Below, piece after piece: positions 11,400 through 29,703 of a stretch of DNA of 64,000 bases (positions within the stretch are counted from its first letter, which is position 1; the number at the start of each line of letters is the position of its first letter). The DNA lies in NCBI GenBank assembly GCA_030340625.1, contig JAOPHQ010005163.1:62001-126000 (forward strand), in the 5' to 3' direction. The notes beneath the pieces are model-generated. The model had not been told where the DNA came from. It did no database searches and saw nothing but the letters and a program-made list of their open reading frames with translations. The stretch comes from Merluccius polli. Lineage: Eukaryota; Chordata; Actinopteri; Gadiformes; Merlucciidae. Position numbers and translations under genes: made by a program.

Positions 11400-12545
11400 T
11401 TATCCTCGTCCCAAAGCCTCGGTACAGGGGTCCCCCAAGGCTCGGTACTGGGGCCTCTTCTCTTCGCCATGTATACTACTTCACTGGGCCAGATCATCCG
11501 CTCTCATGGCTTCTCCTACCACTGCTACGCAGATGACACGCAGCTGTATCTGTCATTTCAGCCAGATGACCCTACCGTCTCAGCACGAATCTCGGCATGC
11601 CTCTCCAACGTATCTGTCTGGATGAAGGATCACCACCTTCAACTTAACCTGTCCAAGACTGAACTCCTGGTTATCCCAGCCCAGCACTCAATCAAACACA
11701 ACATCAACCTAAACTTTGCCTCTATCACGGTTGCTCCCACCAGGATGGTGAAAAACCTGGGCGTCATGATTGACGATCAGCTATCCTTCAAGGACCATAT
11801 CGCCTCGACTGCCAGGTCGTGCCGCTTTGCACTCTACAACATACGGAAAATCAGACCGTACCTGAACCAATATGCTACCCAACTCCTGGTACAGGCCATG
11901 GTCATATCCCGCCTAACCCTACTGCAATGCCCTCCTAGCTGGCCTACCAGCTTGCTCAATTAATCCACTGCAAAAAGTCCAGAACGCGGCGGCGCGTTCG
12001 GTCTTTAAGCAACCTAAAAGAGCACACGTCACGCCTCTGCTCACTGACCTACACTGGCTACCGGTGGCTGCCCGAATCAAACACAAGTCACTGTCTCTTG
12101 CCTACAGAGTGATTTCAGGGTCTGCACCTACCTACCTAAACTCAATCATAATGGCTTACACCCCCGCCCGGGCGTTGCGCTCATCACAACAGCACCGACT
12201 GGCCTCGCCCTCCTTAAACACAAGGCGATCTCAGTCAAGATCATTCGCATCTGCAGTTCCCCAATGGTGGAACAAGCTACCAGTTGCTACAAGAGCAGGG
12301 GCGTCCCTCCCTGTCTTCAAGAAGCTCTTAAAAACCCTTCTCTTCCGAGAGCACCTGAAACCATGTTGAATAATGTAGCCATGATGCTCACTTTGTTCAC
12401 TGTTATTGAAGCTATGTTGATCACTCTTATGCTATTGAAGTTGAATCACCTTTGTCTTTATTGCTCTTGATTATATTGAAACTTGACTATGTCCTCAATT
12501 GTAAGTCGCTTTGGATAAAAGCGTCTGCTAAATGTAATGTAATGT
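11400..12545 (+). mobile_element. 5'-truncated L2-type LINE (reverse transcriptase C-terminus)
   Basis: Translation gives the reverse-transcriptase motifs GVPQGSVLGPLLF (about 11424-11468) and YADDTQLY (about 11523), then LGVMIDDQLSFKDHI and RFALYNIRKIRPYL. The downstream half is in another frame (HVTPLLTDLHWLPVAARIK, VPQWWNKLP; stop near 12369), so there is at least one frameshift near 11915-11960. The 3' tail carries the teleost L2 end, GTAAGTCGCTTTGGATAAAA and GCGTCTGCTAAATG, and ends in short TGTAA repeats at 12545. It is dead on arrival: 5' truncated, with no endonuclease. It lies in the THAP remnant's 3' side. Confidence 0.85.
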
Positions 12546-13030
12546 TTTCATTGGAATGTACGTGTTCTGTGTATTTTATCACATTTTAAGGGCCGTTGAG
12601 CGATCACAACAGAACAAGCATGACAATTCTTGAACTGAAAAATACTTGATTTTATTCATGTTGTGCCAATATGGTTTTTATTCATTGTCATCCAAACAAG
12701 GCCATTGAAAGCCATGATAGGTCTCATCACCACTCTGAAATTGTAGCCTGATGGTTGAAACCAGACAGGAGGGTAGAGGCTTCCTTATATGAACACCGAG
12801 AACGCCATAAGGCCAGCGTACAGCCTGCCTGTACGCTGTGTACCGGTATTGCCTAGGGATAAGTAGGTTGGAAACTTAATTGTATACCTGTTTGTCATGC
12901 ATGTTTATGCAACACATCTCTAGTCTAGTAATGGTAAAGTAAACAAACACTGAACATACTCGTGCCTGCTGGCTTGAAGGGGACCATGATCCTGCCTGAA
13001 ATGTGAGTAGGCCATCTTTAGCACAAACGG

Positions 13031-14262
13031 ATTTACGTAAATAACTTACGTAAATTGCGTAAGTTACGCAATTCACGTAAATAACTTACGTAATTTGCGT
13101 AACTTACGCAAATTACGTAAGTTATTTACGTGAATTGCGTAACTTACGTAAATTGCGTAACTTATTGCGTAAGTTACGTAAATTGCGTAACTTACGCAAA
13201 TTACGTAAGTTATTTACGTAAATTGCGTAACTTATTGCGTAAGTTACGTAAATTGCGTAACTTACGCAATTTACGTAAGTTATTTACGTGAATTGCGTAA
13301 GTTACGTAAATTGCGTAACTTACGCAATAAGTTACGCAATTTACGTAACTTACGCAATTCACGTAAGTAACACGTAAATCGCGTAAGTTACGCAATTTAC
13401 GTAAGTTACGCAATTTACGTAACTTACGCAATAAGTTACGCAATTTACGTAACTTACGCAATTAAATAACTTACGTAATTTGCGTAAGTTAACTTATTGC
13501 GTAAGTTACGCAATTTACGTAACTTACGCAATTCACGTAAATAACTTACGTAAATTGCGTAAGTTACGCAATTTACGTAACTTACGCAATAAGTTACGTA
13601 ACTTACGCAATTTACGTATTTGCGTAAGTTATGTAATTTGCGTAAGTTACGTAAATTGCGTAACTTACGCAATTCACGTAAATAACTTACGCAATTTACG
13701 TAACTTACGCAATAAGTTACGCAATTTACGTAACTTACGCAATTTACGTAAATACCTTACGTAAATTGCGTAAGTTACGTAAATTGCGTAACTTATTGCG
13801 TAAGTTACGTAAATTGCGTAACTTATTGCGTAAGTTACGTAAATTGCGTAACTTACGTAAATTGCGTAACTTACGCAAATTACGTAAGTTATTTACGTGA
13901 ATTGCGTAAGTTACGCAATTTACGTAAATAACTTACGTAAATTGCGTAAGTTACGTAAATTGCGTAACTTATTGCGTAAGTTACGTAAATTGCGTAACTT
14001 ACGCAATTCACGTAAATAACTTACGTAAATTGCGTAAGTTACGCAAATTACGTAAATAACTTACGTAATTTGCGTAAGTTACGTAAATTGCGTAACTTAT
14101 TGCGTAAGTTACCAATTTACGTAACTTACGCAAATCACGTAAGTTATTTACGTAAGTTACGTAACTTACGCAAATTACGTAAGTTATTTACGTAATTTAC
14201 GTAAGTTACGTAAGTTACGTAAATAACTTACGTAATTTAACGTAACTTAACAACGTAAATAA
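13031..14262. repeat. Palindromic TTACGTAA/TTGCGTAA satellite, copy 2
   Basis: This has the same word set and organisation as 6267-7020, but is longer (about 1.2 kb). It ends with the same transition (cgtaatttaacgtaacttaa) before being cut by a foldback insertion at 14263. The left end of this second element copy is missing: sequence before 13031 belongs to the THAP/L2 block. Confidence 0.85.
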
Positions 14263-16933
14263 TATGGAGTCAGAATAGTGTCATCATTCAAACCTGAAAA
14301 AAAAGGTTTCAAAGGCTTGTAAGTCTGTGTTTGAAAACTCAACACCTTGTAAAAAAGGTTTTGCACCACTGAAAAAAGAGATTATAGCCTGAAAAAAAAA
14401 AGTCAAACATCTGCAAACATGATTTTGTGTTCTATTTTATCTTCTTCATCATTTTAACCAACACATTTTCAAAGCTAAAATGTTTTCACAAACACATTTT
14501 CAAAGTTTAAAAATGTTCACCAGCGCATTTGCAGAGTTTCAAATCTGACACTGTTCTAACAGTGTATTACTTTGTTTCCCGGTTTCGAAACCTTGTAAAT
14601 GGGATTCTGCAAACAGCTGTTCAAACATTGAGAAATACGTTTTGAAAGGTTGAATATTTATTTTTAAAAACTTGTAAAGGTGTAAATTTACACCATTGCA
14701 ATGTATTTTTTCAGAACTTAATTTTCAGCACTGACTTTTCAGAGATTTGACCACACGGGCGCAAGCTTGCGAGTCACGTGATTATTGACACTGTTCTGAC
14801 GCCGTTCGTTTTGAAACATCTTTAGCTCAAAGCTCTGAAAACGTGGTTCTGAAAAAAAAGGAAAAAAAAAACCTTCCTGGGGGCGGGACCATCTTGCTCT
14901 AAACCTATTGGTTGCTCTCTGCTGAGGCACAGTCCAATCACATGCGCCGTTGACCGGGCTGTGCGGGATTCACAGTGCTCTGCCGATGACTAACAAGCGA
15001 CTTGCGTGGTTGATTTTGTTGTCTATTTTCTGGAACCATGGCTGGTAGACAGGCGAGCAATTTTATTCTGTATTGTTTGCGTTCTAACCGCCCGCGAGCC
15101 TCCTGCGGCTCGCCAAGCTGTAATTTGCAACACGTTCTCATTCCAACTCGTAATATACCGACGGTTTGTCACGCCCCTAGACGTGATACTGACGCAAAAT
15201 GTACCCTCCCGCGTCTGTGTGAAACGATCTGTGTGAAACAATCTCATAAACCCGTTCGCGGTGGTAAGAGACGAGCAGAGTCTACAGCGTCCGCTCGCAG
15301 AACAGAGTCTACAGCGTCCGCAGTCTACTGTGAAACAATTCACTCCAAAAGGGTTATGGTTAGGGTTATGGTTAGCGTAATCTATCACCGTGACCGGGTT
15401 ATTATTGGAGTGAATGGACGCTGTAGACTAATTTGTGGCTCGCATGGCATAAATAATAGTCATACTTTGCGGTCACGTGACTACCATGGATACCTGGAGG
15501 GCAACAAACGCTGGCAAAATGGCGACGAACAACGGCCAACCAGGGGAATTGCAGCCTTGCAGATTTCCGATACTTAAATAAATCAACTATTTAGACCATT
15601 TGTCACAAAATGTTAAAATTAGATATGAAGAGAAGATAAACATACTCGGAACTTGTGATCCATACACAGCACCCGCTGATGTAGGTTATTCATTGCTTTG
15701 AAGCTGGCAAAGACTCTACCAGATCGTGAAACGATCTGGGGGTTCTCATAAACCCGTTCGCGGTGGTAAGAGACCAGCAGAGTCTACAGAGTCCATTCAC
15801 TCCAATAATACCCCGGTCACGGTGATAGATTACGCTAACCATAACCCTAAACATAACCCTTTATGGAGTGAATTGTTTCACAGTAGACTGCGGACGCTGT
15901 AGACTCTGCTCTGCGAGCGGACGCTGTAGACTCTGCTCGTCTCTTACCACCGCGAACGGGTTTATGAGATTGTTTCACACAGACGCGGGAGGGTACATTT
16001 TGCGTCAGTATCACGTCTAGGGGCGTGACAAACCGTCGGTATATTACGAGTTGCGATGAGAACGTGTTGCAAATTACAGCTTGGCGAGCCGCAGGAGGCT
16101 CGCGGGCGGTTAGAACGCAAACAATACAGAATAAAATTGCTCGCCTGTCTACCAGCCATGGTTCCAGAAAATAGACAACAAAATCAACCACGCAAGTCGC
16201 TTGTTAGTCATCGGCAGAGCACTGTGAATCCCGCACAGCCCGGTCAACGGCGCATGTGATTGGACTGTGCCTCAGCAGAGAGCAACCAATAGGTTTAGAG
16301 CAAAATGGTCCCGCCCCCAGGAAGGTTTTTTTCCCCTTTTTTTCAGAACCACGTTTTCAGAGCTTTGACGCTAAAGGAGTTTCAAAACGAACGGCGTCAG
16401 AACAGTGTCAATAATCACGTGGCTCGCAAGCTTGCGCCCGTGTGGTCAAATCTCTGAAAAGTCAGTGCTGAAAATTAAGTTCTGAAAAAATACATTGCAA
16501 TGGTGTAAATTTACACCTTTACAAGTTTTTAAAAATAGATATTCAACCTTTCAAAACGTATTTCTCAATGTTTGAACAGCTGTTTGCAGAATCCCATTTA
16601 CAAGGTTTCAAAACCTGGAAACAAAGTAATACACTGTTAGAACAGTGTCAGATTTGAAACTCTGCAAATGCGCTGGTGAACATTTTTAAACTTTGAAAAT
16701 GTGTTTGTGAAAACATTTTAGCTTTGAAAATGTGTTGGTGAAAATGATGAAGAAGATAAAATAGAACACAAAATCATGTTTGCAGATGTTTGACTTTTTT
16801 TTTTCAGGCTATAATCTCTTTTTTCAGTGGTGCAAAACCTTTTTTACAAGGTGTTGAGATTTCAAACACAGACTTACAAGCCTTTGAAACCTTTTTTTTC
16901 AGGTTTGAATGATGACACTATTCTGACTCCATA
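14263..16933. mobile_element. 2.67-kb foldback element with ~1.17-kb inverted arms
   Basis: The left arm begins TATGGAGTCAGAATAGTG at 14263. The right arm ends with its exact complement at 16933. The arms (about 14263-15430 and 15765-16933) are near-perfect reverse complements over their visible length, including small indels in the A runs. A 6-bp target duplication, AAATAA, flanks it (14257-14262 and 16934-16939). The uninterrupted site is visible in the sister copy at about 7030-7035, which proves the insertion boundaries. Between the arms is a ~330-bp spacer with a first-exon-like sequence. The left-arm words around 15221-15290 are partly repeated directly in the spacer (about 15730-15790). 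This DNA could form a large hairpin and is difficult to sequence and assemble. Confidence 0.85.
15519..15680 (+). pseudogene. Captured first-exon remnant in the foldback spacer
   Basis: From ATG 15519 the frame reads MATNNGQPGELQPCRFPILK, one stop, then INYLDHLSQNVKIRYEEKIN and ILGTCDPYTAPAD, ending before a GTAGGT donor-like site at 15681. Upstream are a CACGTG E-box and the AAATGGCGAC start context common in housekeeping or transposon promoters. The composition (YLDHLSQ, RYEEK, CDPY) resembles the N-terminus of large teleost mobile-element proteins with a YqaJ-type nuclease, but this is a weak impression. A single in-frame stop breaks it, and no further exons follow. Confidence 0.4.
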
Positions 16934-17573
<640 letters not shown>

Positions 17574-17775
17574 ATTCAGATTCAACATCTTACGTTGTTG
17601 ATGGCTGACATTTGATCAAATGGTCTGGTCTGTCAAACAGGAAGTATTGTTGTTCTTCCAGGCGTTGCCATGGTGACAGCCAGCAGGCGGTAAACCATCA
17701 TCGTGTTGTTGTACGAGCTGTAGTGCAGAAAGGTTGGTAATAATAAGTACAGTCAGTAAACAAAAAAGTGTAAAG

Positions 17776-18504
17776 ATGGTGGACATAATGGCTGACCTCG
17801 ACACTTTGTCTTTTGAATCTGGACTCGGCGGCGACCTGAGAGACGTCCAGTTTCTCCGTGCGCGCGCCAACGGCCTCGCGATATGCGGGTGCGCGCACGC
17901 CGCGTTTCTATGCAAACTCTCTCAGTCGCTAAGGTAAGAAGTCGTCGTTGTCGTCGAGTGGCAAAAACAAAAAAGAAATACCGTCAGATAAAATACATTG
18001 TGTTGTTTTTTTTTTAATTAGGGAAAATGTCAAACGTCCTGCGTCGGAGGAGGAGGAGGAGGAGGGCGACAGAAACGCCCTCCGTGTTGGGATACTTGGG
18101 ATGGGACGCATCGGCAAGCAGCTGCTCACGTCGCTCCTTGAGACGGTTGGGATTCAACCTGCTCAAATTAACATATCTACTCGACGGCCAGAAAGCTCAG
18201 GTACATATCCCTATTACCCTGCACCTAATAACGGGGCCTTTTGTCAGCTTAGTTTTAACGTGTTTAACTGTTTTAACTCAGCGGAGTGCCGGCAGAGAGG
18301 AGTGCAGTGTTACCTTGACAACGGCAGGCTGGCCGCTTGGGCCGACGTTCTGTTCCTGTGCTGTCTGCCCTCTCAGCTCGCTGCGGTCAGCGCGGACCTG
18401 CGCGCGCACTTGCCAAAGCAATGTCTGGTGTACAGCTTCGTCACTGCTGTGCCCCCTAAAAGGTACCATGCATGCCCCCCCACAAACGCACGCGCACACG
18501 CACG

Positions 18505-18583
<79 letters not shown>

Positions 18584-18719
18584 CGTCATCACTGCTGTGC
18601 CCCCTGAAAGGTACCCCCCTCCACACACACACACTCAGTGCTCACCTGCCAAAGCAATGTCGTGGTGTACAGCTTCATCACTGCTGTGCCCCCTAAAAGG
18701 TACCCCCCCCCCCCCCCCA

Positions 18720-18787
<68 letters not shown>

Positions 18788-18856
18788 CGTCATCACTGCT
18801 GTGCCCCCTAAAAGGTGCCATGCCCCCCCCCCCCCCACACACACACACGCACACAC

Positions 18857-18920
<64 letters not shown>

Positions 18921-18983
18921 CGTCATCACTGCTGTGCCCCCTAAAAGGTGCCATCCCCTAAAAGGTGCCATGCCCCCCCCCCC

Positions 18984-19032
<49 letters not shown>

Positions 19033-19064
19033 CGTCATCACTGCTGTGCCCCCTAAAGGGTACC

Positions 19065-19120
<56 letters not shown>

Positions 19121-20622
19121 GTGCTCACCTGCCAAAGCAATGTCTGGTGTACAGCGTCATCACTGCTGTGCCCCCTAAAGGGTACCCCCCCACACACACA
19201 CACACAGTGCTCACCTGCCAAAGCACTGTGTTGTGTAATGTTTAAGTGCCCCCTAAAAGGTATACCACGTGACACACACACACATTTAAACAATATTATT
19301 CCTTTCTTCTTTCTTTCAGATTGGCAAATCTTCTTGGGCACAGCTTCATTCTGATACCACAGTATGACTTTGTTACTGGAGAGACAACAGATATGTGGCA
19401 GTCTCAACATGGCATTGCCAGGGCTTTAAAAGACCCCGTTTTGATGGAAGCATCCTGTCCTTTGGAGATGAGTGGTATGTCTCTTACTGGACTACTCCTC
19501 GTATGTCCAGTTCTTACTTGAAGCGTATATAATTGTCATATCTCAAAACATCAAAGTCAGTAGTATGATGGAGATTATTATTGCTTATCGCTATTAATCT
19601 ACTATTACTACCTCTACTAAGACATCTACTACTATTATGATTTTGCTGAACTTGCTTGTGCTAGGGCAGCTTGGGAGAAAGCATGTCTACCAGTTTAAAT
19701 GATGACTGAGCTTGGACTTCCAGGCGAAAAAGAACAATTTTTAATGCAAATTGAATTAATTTACTCTCCTTAGATGTAGGCCATACCAATGTGAACATAA
19801 TGACATAAAATGCAAATCCAAATCTGCCCATTTTAGTGAGATACATTGTTCAAGTATTAGTATAGTAAGTGATGAGTACGTGGTCAAAGGTGTCACACTT
19901 AGTCATACATTTATTACTGAATGTTGAATGTAAGTACGGTTACTTTGTTTCTGATGGCGTGTGAATGTCCTATAGGTGGCCTTTCTCTAGACAAGAAGTG
20001 GGTCTGTGGAGTATTGTACAGCCTCCTGAATATCTGCACGTCTGCCAGTATGGGATCCAGGGACACTCTTGCTCTTATCAACGATCTGTTTCAGCTGAAG
20101 GCCCCACAGTGTGAGAAATTCACCACGCAAAGTTACATCAGCTCAGCTCATGCATCCTCCCTCTCCCCCGATGAGTAAGTGAAGTAAACTTAGGAACTGA
20201 TGAGGCTCTGCCTCTAGGCCTACCTCATATTACCGTTTGCTCAAGGTTAAATATTGACACTTAAACGTGTTTTGTCACATTGAAGATAACAGGCAATCCA
20301 GTGTTACCAGATACTACCATCGTCTACATTGGCATAACAAAGATGTGTATGTTTTTTTTGTAGGCCCTTATCAATGCCAAAACTGTATTGCAATGTAAAA
20401 TGTGTGCGAGTATAAGTATAACAAGCATTCCCGTATTTTCTCTTCCCAAGGCCTTTCCCCTGGATTAATTTGATTGACGTCCACGTGATGGAGACACCGC
20501 TGTCATTATTCATGTCAAGAAGTCAAAATATGCCAGCATCCATCTCAATGGCATACAAATCACTAGCAACGACACACACAATACAGTGGCACAAAGCCAA
20601 ATGCCTTTCAGCGTCTGTTTAG
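17776..20622 (+). CDS. noxred1: NADP-dependent oxidoreductase domain-containing protein 1
   Basis: Six exons: 17776-17933, 18022-18200, 18282-18462, 19320-19474, 19976-20174 and 20451-20622 (stop TAG). The sum is 1044 nt, giving 347 residues, close to human NOXRED1. A Rossmann nucleotide-binding loop, VGILGMGRIG, has its GxGxxG at residues 79-84, preceded by six glutamates. LAAWADVLFLCCLPSQL and YSFVTAVPPKR then follow the pattern of pyrroline-5-carboxylate-reductase-like NADP proteins. The in-vivo substrate is not known. An upstream in-frame ATG choice exists (17776 or 17788); I took the first. The 5' flank (17582-17775) directly abuts the mobile block. Intron 3 is unusual: it holds several copies of the end of exon 3 (see that entry). 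In human, NOXRED1 and TMED8 are neighbours, as here. Confidence 0.9.
18463..19319 (+). repeat. noxred1 intron 3: repeated copies of the exon 3 end among (CA)n tracts
   Basis: The last 30-57 nt of exon 3, including its splice donor (ACTGCTGTGCCCCCTAAAAG then GT), recur about seven times downstream: near 18582, 18640-18702, 18787, 18920, 19032, 19120-19183 and 19206-19262. They are separated by C runs and (CA)n runs. The longer copies include TGCCAAAGCAATGTCTGGTG from exon 3. Most copies keep AAAG|GT, so each is a potential alternative donor. This is a minisatellite seeded from coding sequence. The longest open frames here are (CA)n artefacts. Confidence 0.85.
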
Positions 20623-21163
20623 TTGAACCAGAGCTATCTTTGTTTGCACCAAGTCATGCCTCCATAGTCATTTAACTACACAAATTCAATGTTTTAATGC
20701 ATCGTGTCTGTGTTTGCAGTCACCGCTTAACGCGATGTAATCAATTGAGTGTCTGTTTACATGATGCTGTACTATAAAAAGTGATGCACCGACCGCCTGC
20801 CGAACTTCGGTTCAGATTCGTGGATTTTCGCCAATATTCGCTAAAATACGGAAGTATGAGAAACCTCGGGTCTGTTTTCACCGCAAAGCATCATCCGTAG
20901 CTTCGGCGGAGTCCGTCGCAAGCACATCAGCTCACCAAGCGTTTCCCGATGGACTAAGTTTGATTACCAAAAACAACTAAACACCGAAAGCCTTCACCAC
21001 ACCACCGCTGTATTTGGTAAGTTCAAAGCTGTGTGTGTGTTTGTTGGTTGCGTTTTGTTGTGCGCTTTTTAGCCACGGAGCTAGCGGATGTAAAGTCCAC
21101 ACTTCCTCATTTCACCGTATGAGGAATATCGACAGGCGTTTTTAATGGCGGTGATTTTCTAAT

Positions 21164-21219
<56 letters not shown>

Positions 21220-21380
21220 TTACATAATGGCTTTATTGAGTTTTGTTGTTGACGATCGCGGAGACTAGTTGCTAGGGCTAGCGTCCTGCCGGCCCTACGC
21301 GAGCTCTCCGCGCCGAGGGGCGGGGGCTGTTTGGAAACGGGGGGACAAGCGGGTGTTGTTGGGTCTGCTCCGTGTTAGTG
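20623..21380. other. noxred1-tmed8 intergenic region
   Basis: No gene was found. A (CA)n run lies at about 21165-21217. The stretch 20780-20900 has 'cttcggttcagattcg'-type sequence reminiscent of a degraded transposon, but no clear ends were found. The segment 21240-21380 is G/C-rich and directly precedes the tmed8 start codon, so it probably contains its promoter. Confidence 0.5.
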
Positions 21381-21850
21381 ATGGAGACGCTGGAGGCGAC
21401 GTCTGCGCTCCAGTCCCGGCTGTCCTCCCTGTCCGTGTCGTCTTTCCCCGGGATCACGTCCAAGCAAGGCGAGGACAGACCGCTAGACAGGTAACCTGTT
21501 GCAGCTCTTTTTTTTAAAAGAAGAAAACAAAACAAACAAAAAAAAATCGCCCTACTTGTACCCTAGGTGACGTGTTGGTCTCACGAACGAATGTGTCCGT
21601 ATGACTTGCAGTGACCACACGATAAGCTTGATTTGTGTTTTTTTTTATTTCAAACGGTACTAAATGTATGCGATTGTTTTGCAGTCTCCAGAGCACAGAT
21701 CTCTCGCAGAGTTGTTGTGTCGGCGAACCCAATATGGATGGCGCTTCTGACGCAAGTGGATCCAGAGAAAGCATTGTAGTAAGTGGTTTTTATACTAAAC
21801 TTATGAGTCTGAATCAAACATATTGCCGTTCATCTGTCTGTCTGTCTGTT

Positions 21851-21895
<45 letters not shown>

Positions 21896-23013
21896 TACCA
21901 ACCTTATTTGTGTTTTTTTTTTTTTCAGAGTAATCATGAGAGTATTATCGCTGAAAACCTGGAGGGAGAGGCTGAGGAGAGCATCACCACTGGGACCTCT
22001 GAGCTCTCCAGTGAGATGAAAGGTAGCACCCTGCTGGGTTATGCCACACGCTGTGTGCAAAGATTAATCTTTAACCCGCTGTCAAACATCAATTACGACT
22101 AGATCATAATTTCATCGTGAATGGTATTAAAAAGGCGATACATTTTTTAATCGCCAATTTAATCGTGTCTGACGTGCATTCTTCGCTCTCTCCATCAAAA
22201 GCCCAATTACCGCTGCTGAACCCGCCCGCCACCTGGACCTCCGCCACCATCAAGGAGCTGAAGACGATGCTGCGGACGGAGAAGGACAGCGTGGTCACCG
22301 TGTACCGGGGGGACATCATGACGGTGCACGTGCCCACCGTCCCCGAGAGCAAGCGCGTGTGCTGGGAGTTCGCCACGGACGGCTACGACATCGGCTTTGG
22401 CGTGTACTTTGACTGTACGCCGGTGACCAGCCGCAACATCACGGTGCACATCAGCGAATCCAGCGATGACGAGGATGAAGAGGAGGAGGTGGAAGGTAAG
22501 TTGGTTGTTATTGTTTTTTTGGGGGGGGGGTGGGGGCGAACGGGGCTCATGGGGATATTCATGTCGAATTTGCAAAACTAAAAGTGCATGGATAACACAA
22601 TGCTGTTAGGTCAGAAGAAAAGTCAGTTGATTTTGTGCTGGACATCTGCAACTGAGCGATACAATGAGGGAGCAGAAATGTGTATTATTCCCGTGATGTG
22701 TTCCATGATGTGTAATTTACATACCCCGTGGAGACTTGGTGGCATGCAGGTGTGCTAAGCAGGCCGAAGTGACCCTTGTTTTTTCTCCATTGCAGGACCG
22801 GTCAGCAGTGGCGATGTGGAAAAGGGTTCCAAAATACTGAACAACTCGAACTTAGGAGAAATCTTACCTGTGTACCGGCAGGATAGCCACCTGTTAGTCC
22901 ACGGCGGTAGTCATGACTTCCCAGGGGAAGGCACTTACCTGCTGAAGTTCGATAACTCCTACTCACTCTGGCGAAACAAAACGCTTTACTATAGAGTGTA
23001 TTATAGTGCTTGA
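21381..23013 (+). CDS. tmed8: TMED8, GOLD-domain protein
   Basis: Five exons: 21381-21490, 21685-21778, 21929-22022, 22202-22495 and 22796-23013 (stop TGA); 810 nt, 269 residues. The N-terminal third is low-complexity and acidic (METLEATSALQSRLSSLSVS onward). The C-terminal half is a GOLD domain: DSVVTVYRGDIMTVHVPTVP, VCWEFATDGYDIGFGVYFDC, an acidic loop (SSDDEDEEEEVEG), then VYRQDSHLLVHGGSHDFPGE and the closing LKFDNSYSLWRNKTLYYRVY. TMED8 lacks the signal peptide and membrane anchor of p24/TMED cargo receptors, and none is visible here. It belongs with the PATL/SEC14L-type cytosolic GOLD proteins, and its function is poorly known. Human TMED8 is somewhat longer (about 325 residues), mostly at the variable N-terminus. 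Confidence 0.92.
21851..21895. repeat. (ATC)n trinucleotide run in tmed8 intron 2
   Basis: An uninterrupted ATC repeat lies 30-70 bp upstream of the exon 3 acceptor. It contributes pyrimidines but is followed by a separate T-rich tract, so it probably does not alter splicing. Confidence 0.9.
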
Positions 23014-29291
<6,278 letters not shown>

Positions 29292-29703
29292 AAGGTATTC
29301 AAAGGAATTATTTGATATGTATGTTGTTGTGTCTGTGGAGCAAATATGTGTATTCATTGTTTTTACCATTAACAGCTTTCATTTTTAAACATAATTTTCT
29401 ACCTCGGACACTAAAATAAATGTTGTACTAAAGATCTTTATGCCTTCTTCATACACAGATCAACAATTGATGGAACTTGTCTGCCTAGAAGGTCTCTATG
29501 GAGAAACCTAGACTGTGTACAATATGCTATGCTATTTTACGTTTAAATATTAAATAATATCAAATGTTAATAAAAATGTAAACATGCACATATTCCCTTA
29601 GACTTATGAGGGGGGACTTGTTTTTTAAGACCATATTGAATGGAATTATGAGAAATCTCTTTTTATTCCAAAAATATACAACAGCATTGCTGAGCCATGC
29701 ATC
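29292..29703. other. Convergent 3' ends of the kelch gene and gstz1
   Basis: AATAAA at 29415-29420 (+) can end the kelch transcript. On the minus strand, AATAAA (plus-strand 29662-29667) lies about 40 bp beyond the gstz1 stop and would give it a very short 3' UTR. The two genes converge within 412 bp. Nothing else was seen. Confidence 0.6.

Noticed and set aside
13210..13764. Similar frames in the second satellite array, and the idea of a CRISPR-like array
   Set aside because: There are no constant repeats with unique spacers; the words overlap and interlock, and the genome is vertebrate.
15023..16191. Mirror-image open frames in both foldback arms (such as those starting MVDFVVYFLEPW and MAGRQASNF)
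   Set aside because: The arms are reverse complements, so every frame appears twice; no splice or domain signal supports coding.
18027..19354. Long open frames (up to 305 residues) over the noxred1 exon 3/intron 3 region
   Set aside because: Most of their length is poly-(HT) or poly-(CV) from (CA)n runs; the true exon ends at 18462.
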